Part shown: positions 8,531 through 16,447 of the stretch, piece by piece
How positions within the stretch are numbered: the first letter of the stretch is position 1
Layout of the letters: the number at the start of each line of letters is the position of its first letter
NCBI GenBank assembly: GCA_964534995.1
Contig: CAZHSC010000061.1
Location: 1 to 21,588 of the forward strand
Direction: 5' to 3'
Origin: JAJTFW01 sp964534995
GTDB taxonomy: Bacteria > Bacteroidota > Bacteroidia > AKYH767-A > OLB10
DNA: 21,588 nucleotides
Made by a program: the position numbers and the translations under genes
The notes under the pieces: generated by a model
Told to the model about the DNA's origin: nothing
What the model saw: only the letters and a program-made list of their open reading frames with translations
Database searches by the model: none

Positions 8531-8644
8531 TCAAAACTTCTTTAGCTCTTTTACTTGTATCCAGAGAAGCATCATAACGCCTGCGCCCATCAGGCAGAGC
8601 GGCGCGTAACGCAGGCCCTTTAAAATAAGATCGATCGTGTCCAT
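8531..8644 (-). CDS. Possible 37-residue single-pass membrane protein
   Basis: The frame begins MDTIDLILKGLRY, has a hydrophobic stretch at about residues 14-29 (APLCLMGAGVMMLLWI) and ends in a basic tail VKELKKF. This is the layout of a small inner-membrane protein with its C-terminus in the cytoplasm. Codon third positions look coding-like (many G or C). It lies upstream of dnaE on the same strand with a 180-base gap. No Shine-Dalgarno site or clear promoter is seen and I recognise no family. It could be a chance frame; a 74-residue frame in another phase over the same place looks like a shadow. Confidence 0.4.
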   Translation of the reverse strand: MDTIDLILKGLRYAPLCLMGAGVMMLLWIQVKELKKF

Positions 8645-8970
8645 GGTGTTTTTGTGTTAAGGGTGGAACTTCTGGTAGCTGAAGGTTGATTGTAATACAA
8701 TCATAACCGATGACTGCAATATAGGCATACATCTATTCTTTCCCAGCGAATACAGGACTTTATTGCCTAAGTTGCTGGTATCGTAAATGAAAAAATTTAA
8801 AAGAAGATTGTATGGCAATCAACGTGGGAAAGGGGATTGCCATACCACGGCGTTTATAAACAAAAATGGACGGGGGATCGTGCGTCCTTACTCATGACAA
8901 TAAAGAAAACAGGCCTTAAAACAATCCAGAGTGGGTCATCGGTAACTCCAAAAGGGGAATGCAGGGTCTT
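8645..8970. other. Intergenic region between the cyclase and the small membrane frame
   Basis: 326 bases without a credible gene. The only clear structure is the 11-bp inverted repeat at 8810-8845. Short frames on both strands have unlikely composition. Confidence 0.5.
8810..8845 (-). terminator. Perfect 11-bp inverted repeat, candidate terminator of the cyclase gene
   Basis: GTATGGCAATC (8810-8820) and GATTGCCATAC (8835-8845) are perfect inverse complements around a 14-base loop. On the minus strand, the sense of the cyclase gene, the hairpin comes 126 bases after the stop. It is followed by a T-rich stretch (AATCTTCTTTTAAATTTTTTC), which fits an imperfect intrinsic terminator. A protein-binding palindrome or a REP-like element is also possible. 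Confidence 0.45.
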
Positions 8971-10842
8971 TTATGCCTCTACAAAATACATATCAATCTC
9001 CCCCTTGCTTTTTGCTTCTATCTTCCCGCGGTACTGACAGGTAAACGTATCTTTCACAAGAGCATAAGTACTGCCGCTGATGTTTACCTTACCCGCTTCG
9101 CCGCTGGATTCCATTCTGGAAGCGATGTTCACGGTATCTCCCCAGATATCGTAGGCGAACTTCTTTACACCTACAATCCCGGCCACTACCGGACCCGTAT
9201 GTACGCCGATTCTTGCCTCAAATCTGGCTTTCCCACCCGCCTGCCGTTCCTGCTGATGCTGTAACATGAACTGCTGAATTTCCAGCGCCGCCTTCACTAC
9301 TTTCTCAGCATGATCAGCACTGGGTACCGGAAGCCCCCCGGCGCACATGTAGGAGTCACCAATGGTTTTTATTTTCTCCAGTCCGTTGCGGGTAATGATG
9401 TTATCAAAAGCTTTGAAGCAAACATCAATCTCTGCTACCAATTCCGCCGGACTCATCTGCTCTGCAATTTGCGTAAAGCCTTTGAAGTCGGTAAACATTA
9501 CGGTGATGTCATCAAAGTGTCTGGCTTCCGCACTGCCTTTCGCTTTCAGCTCTTCCGCTACTTCCTCCGGAAGAATGTTCAACAGTAATTCCTCACTTCG
9601 TTTTTTCTCTTTGGCAATGCGGTTGCGCTGTCGATATACCACCATCCCGAACAGGAGGGCGCCCGCGAGGCCCGCGCCAATGGAATTCCGGATGTTGCGT
9701 TGGCGGATATCTTTCTTTTCCTGCTCGGCTTTGGTAGCGGCTTCTTTCTTATCAAAGTCATACTGCATGGACGATTGTAACATCTTTTCCTTTACATCCT
9801 CATTAAGAATAGAATCGTGGGTTTGCAGATATAACCGATGGTATTTGAGTGCAGCAATTGCATTACCGGCAAATTCTTCAAGATCGGATAAAACTCTGTA
9901 TGATTCTTCCAGCTGACTTATGATTTCCGTTTCAGCTGCCAATTCTCTGCAACTGTCTAAATATAAACGCGCTGTTTTTATAGCTTCTTCTTTGCTTTTA
10001 ATAGAAAGACTATCGAGCGCCTGCTTGTCAGTATCCTGTGCCATTTGAAGAATGGCTATTCCTTTGATTAGATAGGCATTGCTCATTACGGTTACATCTG
10101 ATCCTGCCCTGGCTTTTTCTAAAGCTTTTTCTGCATAATGATAGGCATTTGTATTCTCACGCAGATCAGAATAAATGGCGGCAACTCCGGCATAGCCATT
10201 TGGAAGCATATCATCGTGATGGTATTTCTCGCAGAGGTCCACCGCTTCCAGATTATATTTGAGAGCGGTTTTGTTGTCATTACGATTGTAGTAAATAATA
10301 CCGATATTTGCCAGATTCGCTGCTTCGAAATTACTTCCCGGACTAATCGTGCGGTTTATCCTGAGCGCCTTCAGGAAGTACTCCAGGGCTTTGTCATCTT
10401 TTTCCTGATAAGAATAAATGCCGCCAACATTACTGTACGCACCGGCCATCTTTACGCTATCGCCTGTCCGCTCGAAATAAGGCAATGCGCTCAGATAATC
10501 TTCCAGACCCTCCGGTAAACGGGACGTGTATATAAAATTTGCACCCCGGTAATAATATGCTGCTGCCAATCCTTTCTCCCAGTTTAACTTTTGAGCCAAC
10601 GCGACAGCTTCGTTACCGAATTTGATTCCCTTCTCCGGGTCGATAGAGCTGTAACCGAATGATAGCTGACTAAGCGTTTTTACACGCTGCGTATCGATGG
10701 TTTCCTTATTCAATGACTGCAAAAGGGAATCTATCCGCGCCTGCCCGCGCAGTTTTCCCCGTTGTGCCTGACTAGAAAACGATACTGCCAGTACGTTTAA
10801 AAAAATCAAACTTTTGTAAAAAATCTTAATGGTTGTTTTCAT
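8971..10842 (-). CDS. TPR-containing membrane class III adenylate cyclase
   Basis: 623 residues. Signal peptide or first membrane segment 1-26 (ending SSQAQ). TPR helices about 50-345, including KALEYFLKALRINR and YAEKALEKA. Transmembrane helix about 386-404 (SIGAGLAGALLFGMVVY), then a charged signalling helix EELLLNILPEEVAEELK (417-433). Class III cyclase domain about 443-620. Metal-binding aspartates D452 (FTDFKGF) and D496 (IGDSYM), transition-state N572 and R576 (VNIASRMES) are present. The base-selecting pair K492 and D565 (KIKTIGD, YDIWGD) is that of adenylate rather than guanylate cyclases. It probably makes cAMP in the cytoplasm in response to a periplasmic interaction sensed by the TPR domain. 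It stands alone, divergent from the 11182 gene; no cAMP receptor is in the window. Confidence 0.93.
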   Translation of the reverse strand: MKTTIKIFYKSLIFLNVLAVSFSSQAQRGKLRGQARIDSLLQSLNKETIDTQRVKTLSQLSFGYSSIDPEKGIKFGNEAVALAQKLNWEKGLAAAYYYRGANFIYTSRLPEGLEDYLSALPYFERTGDSVKMAGAYSNVGGIYSYQEKDDKALEYFLKALRINRTISPGSNFEAANLANIGIIYYNRNDNKTALKYNLEAVDLCEKYHHDDMLPNGYAGVAAIYSDLRENTNAYHYAEKALEKARAGSDVTVMSNAYLIKGIAILQMAQDTDKQALDSLSIKSKEEAIKTARLYLDSCRELAAETEIISQLEESYRVLSDLEEFAGNAIAALKYHRLYLQTHDSILNEDVKEKMLQSSMQYDFDKKEAATKAEQEKKDIRQRNIRNSIGAGLAGALLFGMVVYRQRNRIAKEKKRSEELLLNILPEEVAEELKAKGSAEARHFDDITVMFTDFKGFTQIAEQMSPAELVAEIDVCFKAFDNIITRNGLEKIKTIGDSYMCAGGLPVPSADHAEKVVKAALEIQQFMLQHQQERQAGGKARFEARIGVHTGPVVAGIVGVKKFAYDIWGDTVNIASRMESSGEAGKVNISGSTYALVKDTFTCQYRGKIEAKSKGEIDMYFVEA

Positions 10843-11181
10843 AAAATTTATTTAATGTTCAATCTTGATTTTTCAGCCTTTCTGTGCTTTAGGTCAATCT
10901 TCGGGTGTTTCATTTTCATTCAACAGAATCAAAGAGTGAAATAAGCACCTAAATGTAAAAAAAAACATATTTGTGGGGCAGCGCATGAATTATAAATCAC
11001 CGGAAAGGGGGGGTACGAAAATCAGTTCCGGACTGCGCAGAACTTTCTGTAATTCAGCAGGTCCAAAACACAGTACAACCGCTGCACAATACAGTTTTAT
11101 TTGTTGCCTTTTTCTAAAGGTCATAGGGAAATATTCAGAAATTATTTTAAATTTACAGTATCCTGTAGAACGGCTTGCATC
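10843..11181. other. Divergent intergenic region with G7 tract
   Basis: 339 bases between the divergent cyclase and cargo genes; promoters for both should lie here, but I find no full TTTG-N19-TAnnTTTG match. TAAATTTA (11148-11155) is a weak -7 candidate for the rightward gene and TACATTTA (minus strand, 10957-10950) a weak one for the leftward. A G7 run followed by TAC lies at 11007-11013, enclosed by CCGGAA (11000-11005) and TTCCGG (11026-11031). Confidence 0.4.
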
Positions 11182-13251
11182 ATGAATAAAATATTCATTA
11201 ACGCCCTGTCCCTCTTATTCGCAGCGCACCTTTGCGCGCAATCCCCCACCGGTGGACCTGATAGTTACGGTTACACCTGGCGCACCAGCAGCGATCCTCT
11301 TGGCCCGTCTTATAATTGGATAGATATTGCCACTGATCCCGCCGCATTTCTTGTAAGCGGTTTGGCGGATGACAACAGTGTAGGTCCATTTCCCATTGGA
11401 TTTATGTTTGAGTATTATGGAACGATGTACAATTCATTTATGATTTGTTCCAACGGATGTATCCGCATGGGAAACGCCCAGGGAGGCAGCTCGGTATTGG
11501 CTCATCCTTTTCCAACGATTCCGAATCCGAATAGCGTGAATGCTTATATTGCGCCGTTCGCAACAGACCTGCTGTTCGATCCTTCCATTAACCCGCCTGC
11601 TGAAGCATTTTACCGTACAAGTGCGGGAAATGATTCACTGATTGTTTCATGGGTCAGCGTTCCTTTCTGGTCGGCTACAGGTCCGGGTTATTCCGGCGAA
11701 AATACCTTCCAGCTGATTCTGGAAAAAAACACCAACAGGATCACCTTCCAGTATCAAACGCAAACCGGTACTTCAATAAATACGCAGAACTTTATTACTG
11801 TAGGAATCGAATCTCCTACCGGACTTACGGGCCTGAATCCCTTGTATGACGTCTATCCCGCGCCCGGTACTGCTATCCGCTTTGATTTAGGTGAGTACAA
11901 TAAGGCGAAAGGGCACGTGTTTGCAGATTTAAACAGTAATAATGTGCAGGATGGCGCCGAACCGAACCTCTCCGGGAAACTGCTGACCAATCTTCAGAAC
12001 ACCACTTTTGCATTGACGGATTTGAATGGCGATTATACCTTTTCTGTACCGGATACCTCCGCCTTTGATATACATCCTCCGTTTATCGCATTGCATTATT
12101 CCGCAGTTCCTGCATCCCATACCGGATTCATGACGGGCCCGAATCAGGTAGATTCACTCAATGATTTTATGTACCAGCCCGATTCAATCTTTGATGATCT
12201 GGAAGTAGCACTCTCTGCCGGCCCTTTCCGTCCGGGTTTTATTTCCGCCTATGTGGTGTATTATTCAAATAAAGGCACTACCACCCTCAGCCCTCAATTG
12301 GTGTTGCACAAGGATCCGGCTCTTTCTTATATTACTTCAACAATTCCCGCTTCCGTAGTCAGTCCTGATTCAATTGTAATGGTTCTTCCACAACTCCTGC
12401 CCTTGCAAAGCGGAACCGCGCAAGTGACCTTTAAACTGGATTCTACCACCTCCATTGGTACCTTGTTAATGGCCGATACGCAGTTGACCCCTGTAGCTAA
12501 TGATGCCTACCCTCAGAATAACGCGGACACCCTCATTTCCACCGTTGGGGGCTCTTTTGATCCGAATGATATCACAGTTGACAAGGTCAGTATTTCGGCC
12601 GATAGTATACTAAATCCCCCGTATCTTACGTACCTGATCCGTTTTCAGAATACCGGAACCGACACGGCTTTCAATGTATATGTCGTGAATGAGATACCTC
12701 TTGAACTCGATTTGTCTTCTTTTGAAATGCTGGGAGCATCACATCCGTATCAACTGCGTTTGGATGCCAGCACGCGACGCCTGATTTTTGATTTTCCTTC
12801 TGTTCTTCTTCCCGATAGTACTACCAACGGACCTGCCTCGCATGGCTTTATCTTCTATCGTATGCGCCCTCCTGCTACGCTTCAACCCGGTGATACCATT
12901 GCAAACAGCGCCGCCATTTACTTTGACTTTAACGCGCCTGTGCTTACCAATACGGCTATTACTATCATCCAGACGCCAACCGGAATAAATACTTTGTCCG
13001 GTAGCAGCAGGGAACTGCTTCTCTTCCCAAATCCGGTTTCAGATATGTTGCATGTAAAGAGTCCTCTCTTAAATTCAGGTAGGGCACAAATCAGCGTTCT
13101 GGATCTGTCAGGAAGATTTTTAATGAAGTTGCAGAATTCTGCCCGTGAAGATGTATTGACAGTGAACACGGCTCACTTATTACCCGGTGTTTATATGCTC
13201 GAACTGCGAAGCAGCAGCGGTGTAGTGCGGGGGAAATTTATGAAACAGTAG
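11182..13251 (+). CDS. T9SS cargo protein with SdrD B-like and DUF7619-type domains
   Basis: 689 residues from ATG 11182, chosen because MNKIFINALSLLFAAHLCAQ is a clean signal peptide; an upstream in-frame start would bury it. Residues about 20-235 form a beta-rich region (YTWRTSSDP, SNGCIRMG) like those before adhesion modules. A B-repeat of SdrD type follows at about 242 (GHVFADLNSNNVQDG, a calcium-loop-like pattern). A DUF7619-like domain is at about 458-594 (FDPNDITV, LIRFQNTGTDTA, AAIYFDFNAPVLTN). A T9SS type A sorting domain ends the protein (612-689: LLLFPNPVSD, VLDLSGRFL, LLPGVYMLEL). Likely a surface or secreted protein; substrate unknown. The C-terminal two-thirds share architecture with the 13755 gene. 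Confidence 0.92.
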   Translation: MNKIFINALSLLFAAHLCAQSPTGGPDSYGYTWRTSSDPLGPSYNWIDIATDPAAFLVSGLADDNSVGPFPIGFMFEYYGTMYNSFMICSNGCIRMGNAQGGSSVLAHPFPTIPNPNSVNAYIAPFATDLLFDPSINPPAEAFYRTSAGNDSLIVSWVSVPFWSATGPGYSGENTFQLILEKNTNRITFQYQTQTGTSINTQNFITVGIESPTGLTGLNPLYDVYPAPGTAIRFDLGEYNKAKGHVFADLNSNNVQDGAEPNLSGKLLTNLQNTTFALTDLNGDYTFSVPDTSAFDIHPPFIALHYSAVPASHTGFMTGPNQVDSLNDFMYQPDSIFDDLEVALSAGPFRPGFISAYVVYYSNKGTTTLSPQLVLHKDPALSYITSTIPASVVSPDSIVMVLPQLLPLQSGTAQVTFKLDSTTSIGTLLMADTQLTPVANDAYPQNNADTLISTVGGSFDPNDITVDKVSISADSILNPPYLTYLIRFQNTGTDTAFNVYVVNEIPLELDLSSFEMLGASHPYQLRLDASTRRLIFDFPSVLLPDSTTNGPASHGFIFYRMRPPATLQPGDTIANSAAIYFDFNAPVLTNTAITIIQTPTGINTLSGSSRELLLFPNPVSDMLHVKSPLLNSGRAQISVLDLSGRFLMKLQNSAREDVLTVNTAHLLPGVYMLELRSSSGVVRGKFMKQ

Positions 13252-13512
13252 TGTTTGAATTTACTATTTTTTGTGAGCTCTAAACGGCCCCTTTCCCCAC
13301 CTCAGGCTACGTGTAACCTTACGTTGCATTGTATCCGATCAATGCACGATTGATCGTTTCGTTTAGGTATAAATTGATACGGCTTATTGTTAACAGATCG
13401 GATTATGTCTATCCTCCGGGCATCCGTCAACCGCAACCTTTCTGTATTGCGGAAGGTAGCCTGCCAGGTCAGATAATTTCCATTTACATGTAGCAGGATA
13501 AAATTCTTCTGT
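13252..13512. other. Intergenic region with an 8-bp inverted repeat
   Basis: No gene seen. CGATCAAT (13336-13343) and ATTGATCG (13349-13356) form a perfect 8-bp inverted repeat around GCACG, followed by TTTCGTTT. It lies 85 bases after the cargo stop and could be a weak terminator or an operator. CCGCAA and TTGCGG around 13430-13453 form another small inverted repeat. Confidence 0.4.
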
Positions 13513-13693
13513 CTATATTACCGTTCGCCGATTGGCGGTGATACAATCAATGGAAGAATATATTAAAGGCCGGGGGTCCCAGATCAATACACCGAATCAC
13601 TGCAACACGCAGTCTTGTTTAGTAAAACATTTGGAAGGACTCCTTGGGTTATCTGCAGATGCGGATTTTTTAAAAGGTAAAATAAAATATTGA
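13513..13693 (+). pseudogene. Truncated 5' relic of a radical SAM (PA0069-type) gene with its leader
   Basis: From ATG 13550 the frame reads MEEYIKGRGSQINTPN and continues to a stop at 13691, 47 codons in all. It matches MNEYIKGRGSQINTPN of the intact gene at 16448. KHLEGLLGL also matches EHFEGIDDL. After that, similarity stops and no cysteine motif follows, so it cannot be a working enzyme. Upstream, 22 bases (13513-13534) are identical to 16411-16432, at the same distance (16 bases) from the ATG. The coding differences are largely at synonymous positions, so the copy was probably a selected gene before it was truncated. A retained short peptide cannot be excluded. Confidence 0.75.
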
Positions 13694-13697
13694 ATTT

Positions 13698-13729
13698 TAT
13701 TGAATTTATAAGGATAGTATCTATCTTTA
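13698..13729 (+). promoter_or_regulatory. Promoter of the 13755 cargo gene
   Basis: TATTG (13698-13702), exactly 19 bases, then TATCTTTA (13722-13729). This matches the Bacteroidota form TTTG-N19-TAnnTTTG with one change in each box. It begins five bases after the stop of the radical SAM relic and would start transcription about 20 bases before ATG 13755. Confidence 0.6.
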
Positions 13730-13754
13730 TATAAGCAATCTAATTCCAGCAGCT

Positions 13755-16244
13755 ATGAAACGGACTTTATACAGCTTACTCCTTCTGTTGTTTTTCAAAT
13801 CAGCCACCGCTCAATATGTATTGGTTCCTGATAGCGCTTTAAGGTGGTTTTTGCGATCCAATGTTCCCGCTGCCTTTAATGGTAGTTTAATGGATACAAC
13901 AAATATCCAATTACAAGCCCTTACCAACCTTAATTACTTTGGAAATGTCCCTATGTATAATTTCGAAGGTATGCAGTACCTGAAGGGGATTACCAACGTA
14001 AGTATTGTTAATATAGCAGCCGATAGTGCATGCGCCTTCCCTCCGAATGCCGGTACGATTACCTTAAGTTCGAATACACTTAAACGCATTTATAATATTC
14101 CGAATTCCGCCTGGACCTTTAATCTGACAGGTAATTCTCCTCTGAATTATATTGAATTCCCTCCATATACAAATACCATTTCTATAAAAGCTGATCATAC
14201 AAATTCATTAAATAACAGGAAATTAGTAGCCGATTTTAATACCTCATATTATACGACCCGAACGGTTACAGTGAATTGTGTGCTTGCCGATACGATGGTA
14301 CTGCATGGTGCTGCCTCGAGATTCAATATAACGGGAAAAGTGGATGCCGTTTTAAATTTGAGCGCAATTGTAACCAATGATCTTAAAAATACAACAGATT
14401 GTAAACTGTTGTTATTGCCGGCACTTTGTCAGAGTTTATTATCAAATGGTACCGTGGATTCTATAAACGCCCTGCCTTCGGATCTCACCTCGCTTACACT
14501 ACAATATGGGGATGATGATGGATTTAAGATTAAAAGGGGGTTGCCTCCTACTGTTCAGAATTTTGCAGCGAACAGTTATTTGTTGGGTGAAATTGATTCT
14601 ATTCCTACCGGTGTGCGAAATTTTAACTGTACGGCCTGCAACCTTTCCCGTTTGCCTGATTTACCCGACTCCTTGTTAACATTAGAGATCCCCTATAACC
14701 ACCTGCCCTGCTTTCCCTGGTTGCCGGATGGTTTGATTGATTTTATTTACCAACCGCAATATTTATCAGATAACACCATTGCTCCTTACTATTGTTTACC
14801 TAACTGGCCCTTGCCCTGGGCATTTAACCACCCTAACGCATTTATTGGCTGTCCTCCCTCTCTTACAAATTGCAAAACCATAGCCGCCATTACAGGAAAA
14901 GTGTTTTATGATTTGGATTCCAATGGCATCAAAGATCCAACAGAAATTTACCTGTCATCTGTAAAAATGAAAACCATGCGGTCGGGAAGTGCCATCGAAT
15001 ATATTTCTGTTACCAACGATTCCGGGCGTTATTTTCAATATGCTGTTCCCGGGGTTCATACTGTAGATCCGGTACTTCCGAAATATGGTTCTTTATCATC
15101 CGCTGCCGGAAATTGTACCATTGCTGATTTTGGCGATACCCTTTCACTTCCCGACATTGGAATTAAGTTTTTGTCAAACATTAATGACTTGACCTTATCG
15201 GCTGTAGTTGCTCCTTTGCCCCGGCCCGGATTTAATTCAACCTTGTACATCACCTGTGTAAATAATGGTACAAAAGTTTCAATGGGTTCCGTACATTTCG
15301 ACATTGATCCCGCTTTTACTATTAACAGTACAACTCCTGCAGCAGATACCGTTTCAGGACAATCCAGAGCATGGGATATTACCGGCTTGCTTCCCGGCGC
15401 TTCTTTTACTGCTACCGTTTCTTTAACCTGTTTACCGGCTACACCCATTAACTCCAGTGTGATTGTTGATGGTGTGGCTTACCCGGTGAGTATTGATACC
15501 TTTCCTTCTGATAATTTTAAACACCTGATCCTTGAAGTGCGAGGGTCATGGGATCCGAATGATAAACAAGTGGTACCTGCTGGTAATTTTACACCTGTAC
15601 AGGTAAGTCAGGGTGATTATCTGGAATATACTATTCGTTTTCAAAATACAGGTACGGCTGAAGCCGTTCACATTGAAATTGCCGATTCCCTTTCTTCTTT
15701 TTTTGATGTGCCCAGTTTAGAAGTAGTTGCTGCAAGTCATCAGCCCTATACCTGGAGGATACAGGAGAATACCCTTATCGTTCGGTTCGATAGCATAATG
15801 TTGCCGGATTCAAATGCCAATGAAGTGTTAAGTCATGGTTTTGTACACTATCGTGTTAAACCGATTGCCGCTGTTCAGCTGGGAGATGTCATTGAAAACA
15901 ATGCCGATATTTATTTTGATTTTAATGTTCCGGTTCGTACCAATACAACCAGTACTACCATTGGATGGCCAACAGGTGTAAGCGAAGAACCTTTGAATTC
16001 CCTTCCTCACCTTTACCCCAATCCTGTGCACAGCAGTGAAAGCCTCGTATACCTTACGAAGAAACACCCTGAATCTATACACGTCCAATGGAATGATCAA
16101 ACAGGTCGACGTATCTCTTCCGGGCATATTCCTGCTTTCTCAACTGCCGTACTTCTCCCCGTTCTTTCTCCGGGTATATATCTTCTTACGTTAACGGGAG
16201 AATCCCTTGGAGTAAAAGTCATTAAAGTGGTAATTGTACATTGA
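13755..16244 (+). CDS. T9SS cargo protein with leucine-rich-like, SdrD B-like and DUF7619-type domains
   Basis: 829 residues. Signal peptide 1-19 (MKRTLYSLLLLLFFKSATA). The N-terminal 340 residues are repeat-like, with irregular leucine-rich units LPSDLTSLTL and LPDSLLTLEIPYNHL at about 235-330, recalling LPxxL repeats. A B-repeat of SdrD type lies at about 377 (GKVFYDLDSNGIKDPTE). A DUF7619-like domain follows at about 597-736 (WDPNDKQVV, TIRFQNTGTAEA, ADIYFDFNVPVRTN). The T9SS sorting domain is at about 750-829 (LYPNPVHSS, LSPGIYLLTL). Likely a surface protein with a binding role through the leucine-rich part; ligand unknown. It has its own promoter. The shared second half with the 11182 gene suggests paralogy or domain exchange. 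Confidence 0.92.
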   Translation: MKRTLYSLLLLLFFKSATAQYVLVPDSALRWFLRSNVPAAFNGSLMDTTNIQLQALTNLNYFGNVPMYNFEGMQYLKGITNVSIVNIAADSACAFPPNAGTITLSSNTLKRIYNIPNSAWTFNLTGNSPLNYIEFPPYTNTISIKADHTNSLNNRKLVADFNTSYYTTRTVTVNCVLADTMVLHGAASRFNITGKVDAVLNLSAIVTNDLKNTTDCKLLLLPALCQSLLSNGTVDSINALPSDLTSLTLQYGDDDGFKIKRGLPPTVQNFAANSYLLGEIDSIPTGVRNFNCTACNLSRLPDLPDSLLTLEIPYNHLPCFPWLPDGLIDFIYQPQYLSDNTIAPYYCLPNWPLPWAFNHPNAFIGCPPSLTNCKTIAAITGKVFYDLDSNGIKDPTEIYLSSVKMKTMRSGSAIEYISVTNDSGRYFQYAVPGVHTVDPVLPKYGSLSSAAGNCTIADFGDTLSLPDIGIKFLSNINDLTLSAVVAPLPRPGFNSTLYITCVNNGTKVSMGSVHFDIDPAFTINSTTPAADTVSGQSRAWDITGLLPGASFTATVSLTCLPATPINSSVIVDGVAYPVSIDTFPSDNFKHLILEVRGSWDPNDKQVVPAGNFTPVQVSQGDYLEYTIRFQNTGTAEAVHIEIADSLSSFFDVPSLEVVAASHQPYTWRIQENTLIVRFDSIMLPDSNANEVLSHGFVHYRVKPIAAVQLGDVIENNADIYFDFNVPVRTNTTSTTIGWPTGVSEEPLNSLPHLYPNPVHSSESLVYLTKKHPESIHVQWNDQTGRRISSGHIPAFSTAVLLPVLSPGIYLLTLTGESLGVKVIKVVIVH

Positions 16245-16410
16245 CGGTAGAGGTGAAAGCGGTGTGAGGCAGAGGTGGAGTAAGTACTGCACTGTTTGCC
16301 CGGAGTAATTATATCATGAGCCCATCCTGTGGGTAAAATTCCGGAGCATTTTATTTGTATGTACTTCACAACTATTTTCATGCGGATTGAGAAAATGTTT
16401 TTCGTTATCC

Positions 16411-16432
16411 CTATATTACCGTTCGCCGATTG
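16411..16432 (+). promoter_or_regulatory. Conserved 22-nt element upstream of the radical SAM gene
   Basis: The 22 bases beginning CTATATTACCGTTCGCC and ending in GATTG are identical to 13513-13534 in front of the relic copy. The next eight bases differ, and ACAATCAATG is again identical. Since the coding parts have diverged at many synonymous sites, identity here points to a functional promoter or operator. It is not a clear TTTG-N19-TAnnTTTG promoter; TACCGTTCG may be a variant -7 box. Confidence 0.5.
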
Positions 16433-16447
16433 ACTATTTTACAATCA

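Noticed and set aside
8508..8732. 74-codon minus-strand frame upstream of dnaE
   Set aside because: It overlaps the more protein-like 37-codon frame in another phase and has no recognisable features.
11101..11181. Earlier start for the 11182 cargo
   Set aside because: It would bury the signal peptide behind 27 residues, and ATG 11182 gives a standard leader.
10973..11185. Frame of about 70 codons ending in an ATGA overlap with the 11182 gene
   Set aside because: Composition is unlike a protein (no domain, mixed charged and Cys residues), it crosses the divergent promoter region, and the overlap is probably chance.
16430..16447. TTG start six codons before the chosen radical SAM start
   Set aside because: The family begins at M-x-EYIKGRG, and the relic copy has the same ATG with a different preceding eight bases.
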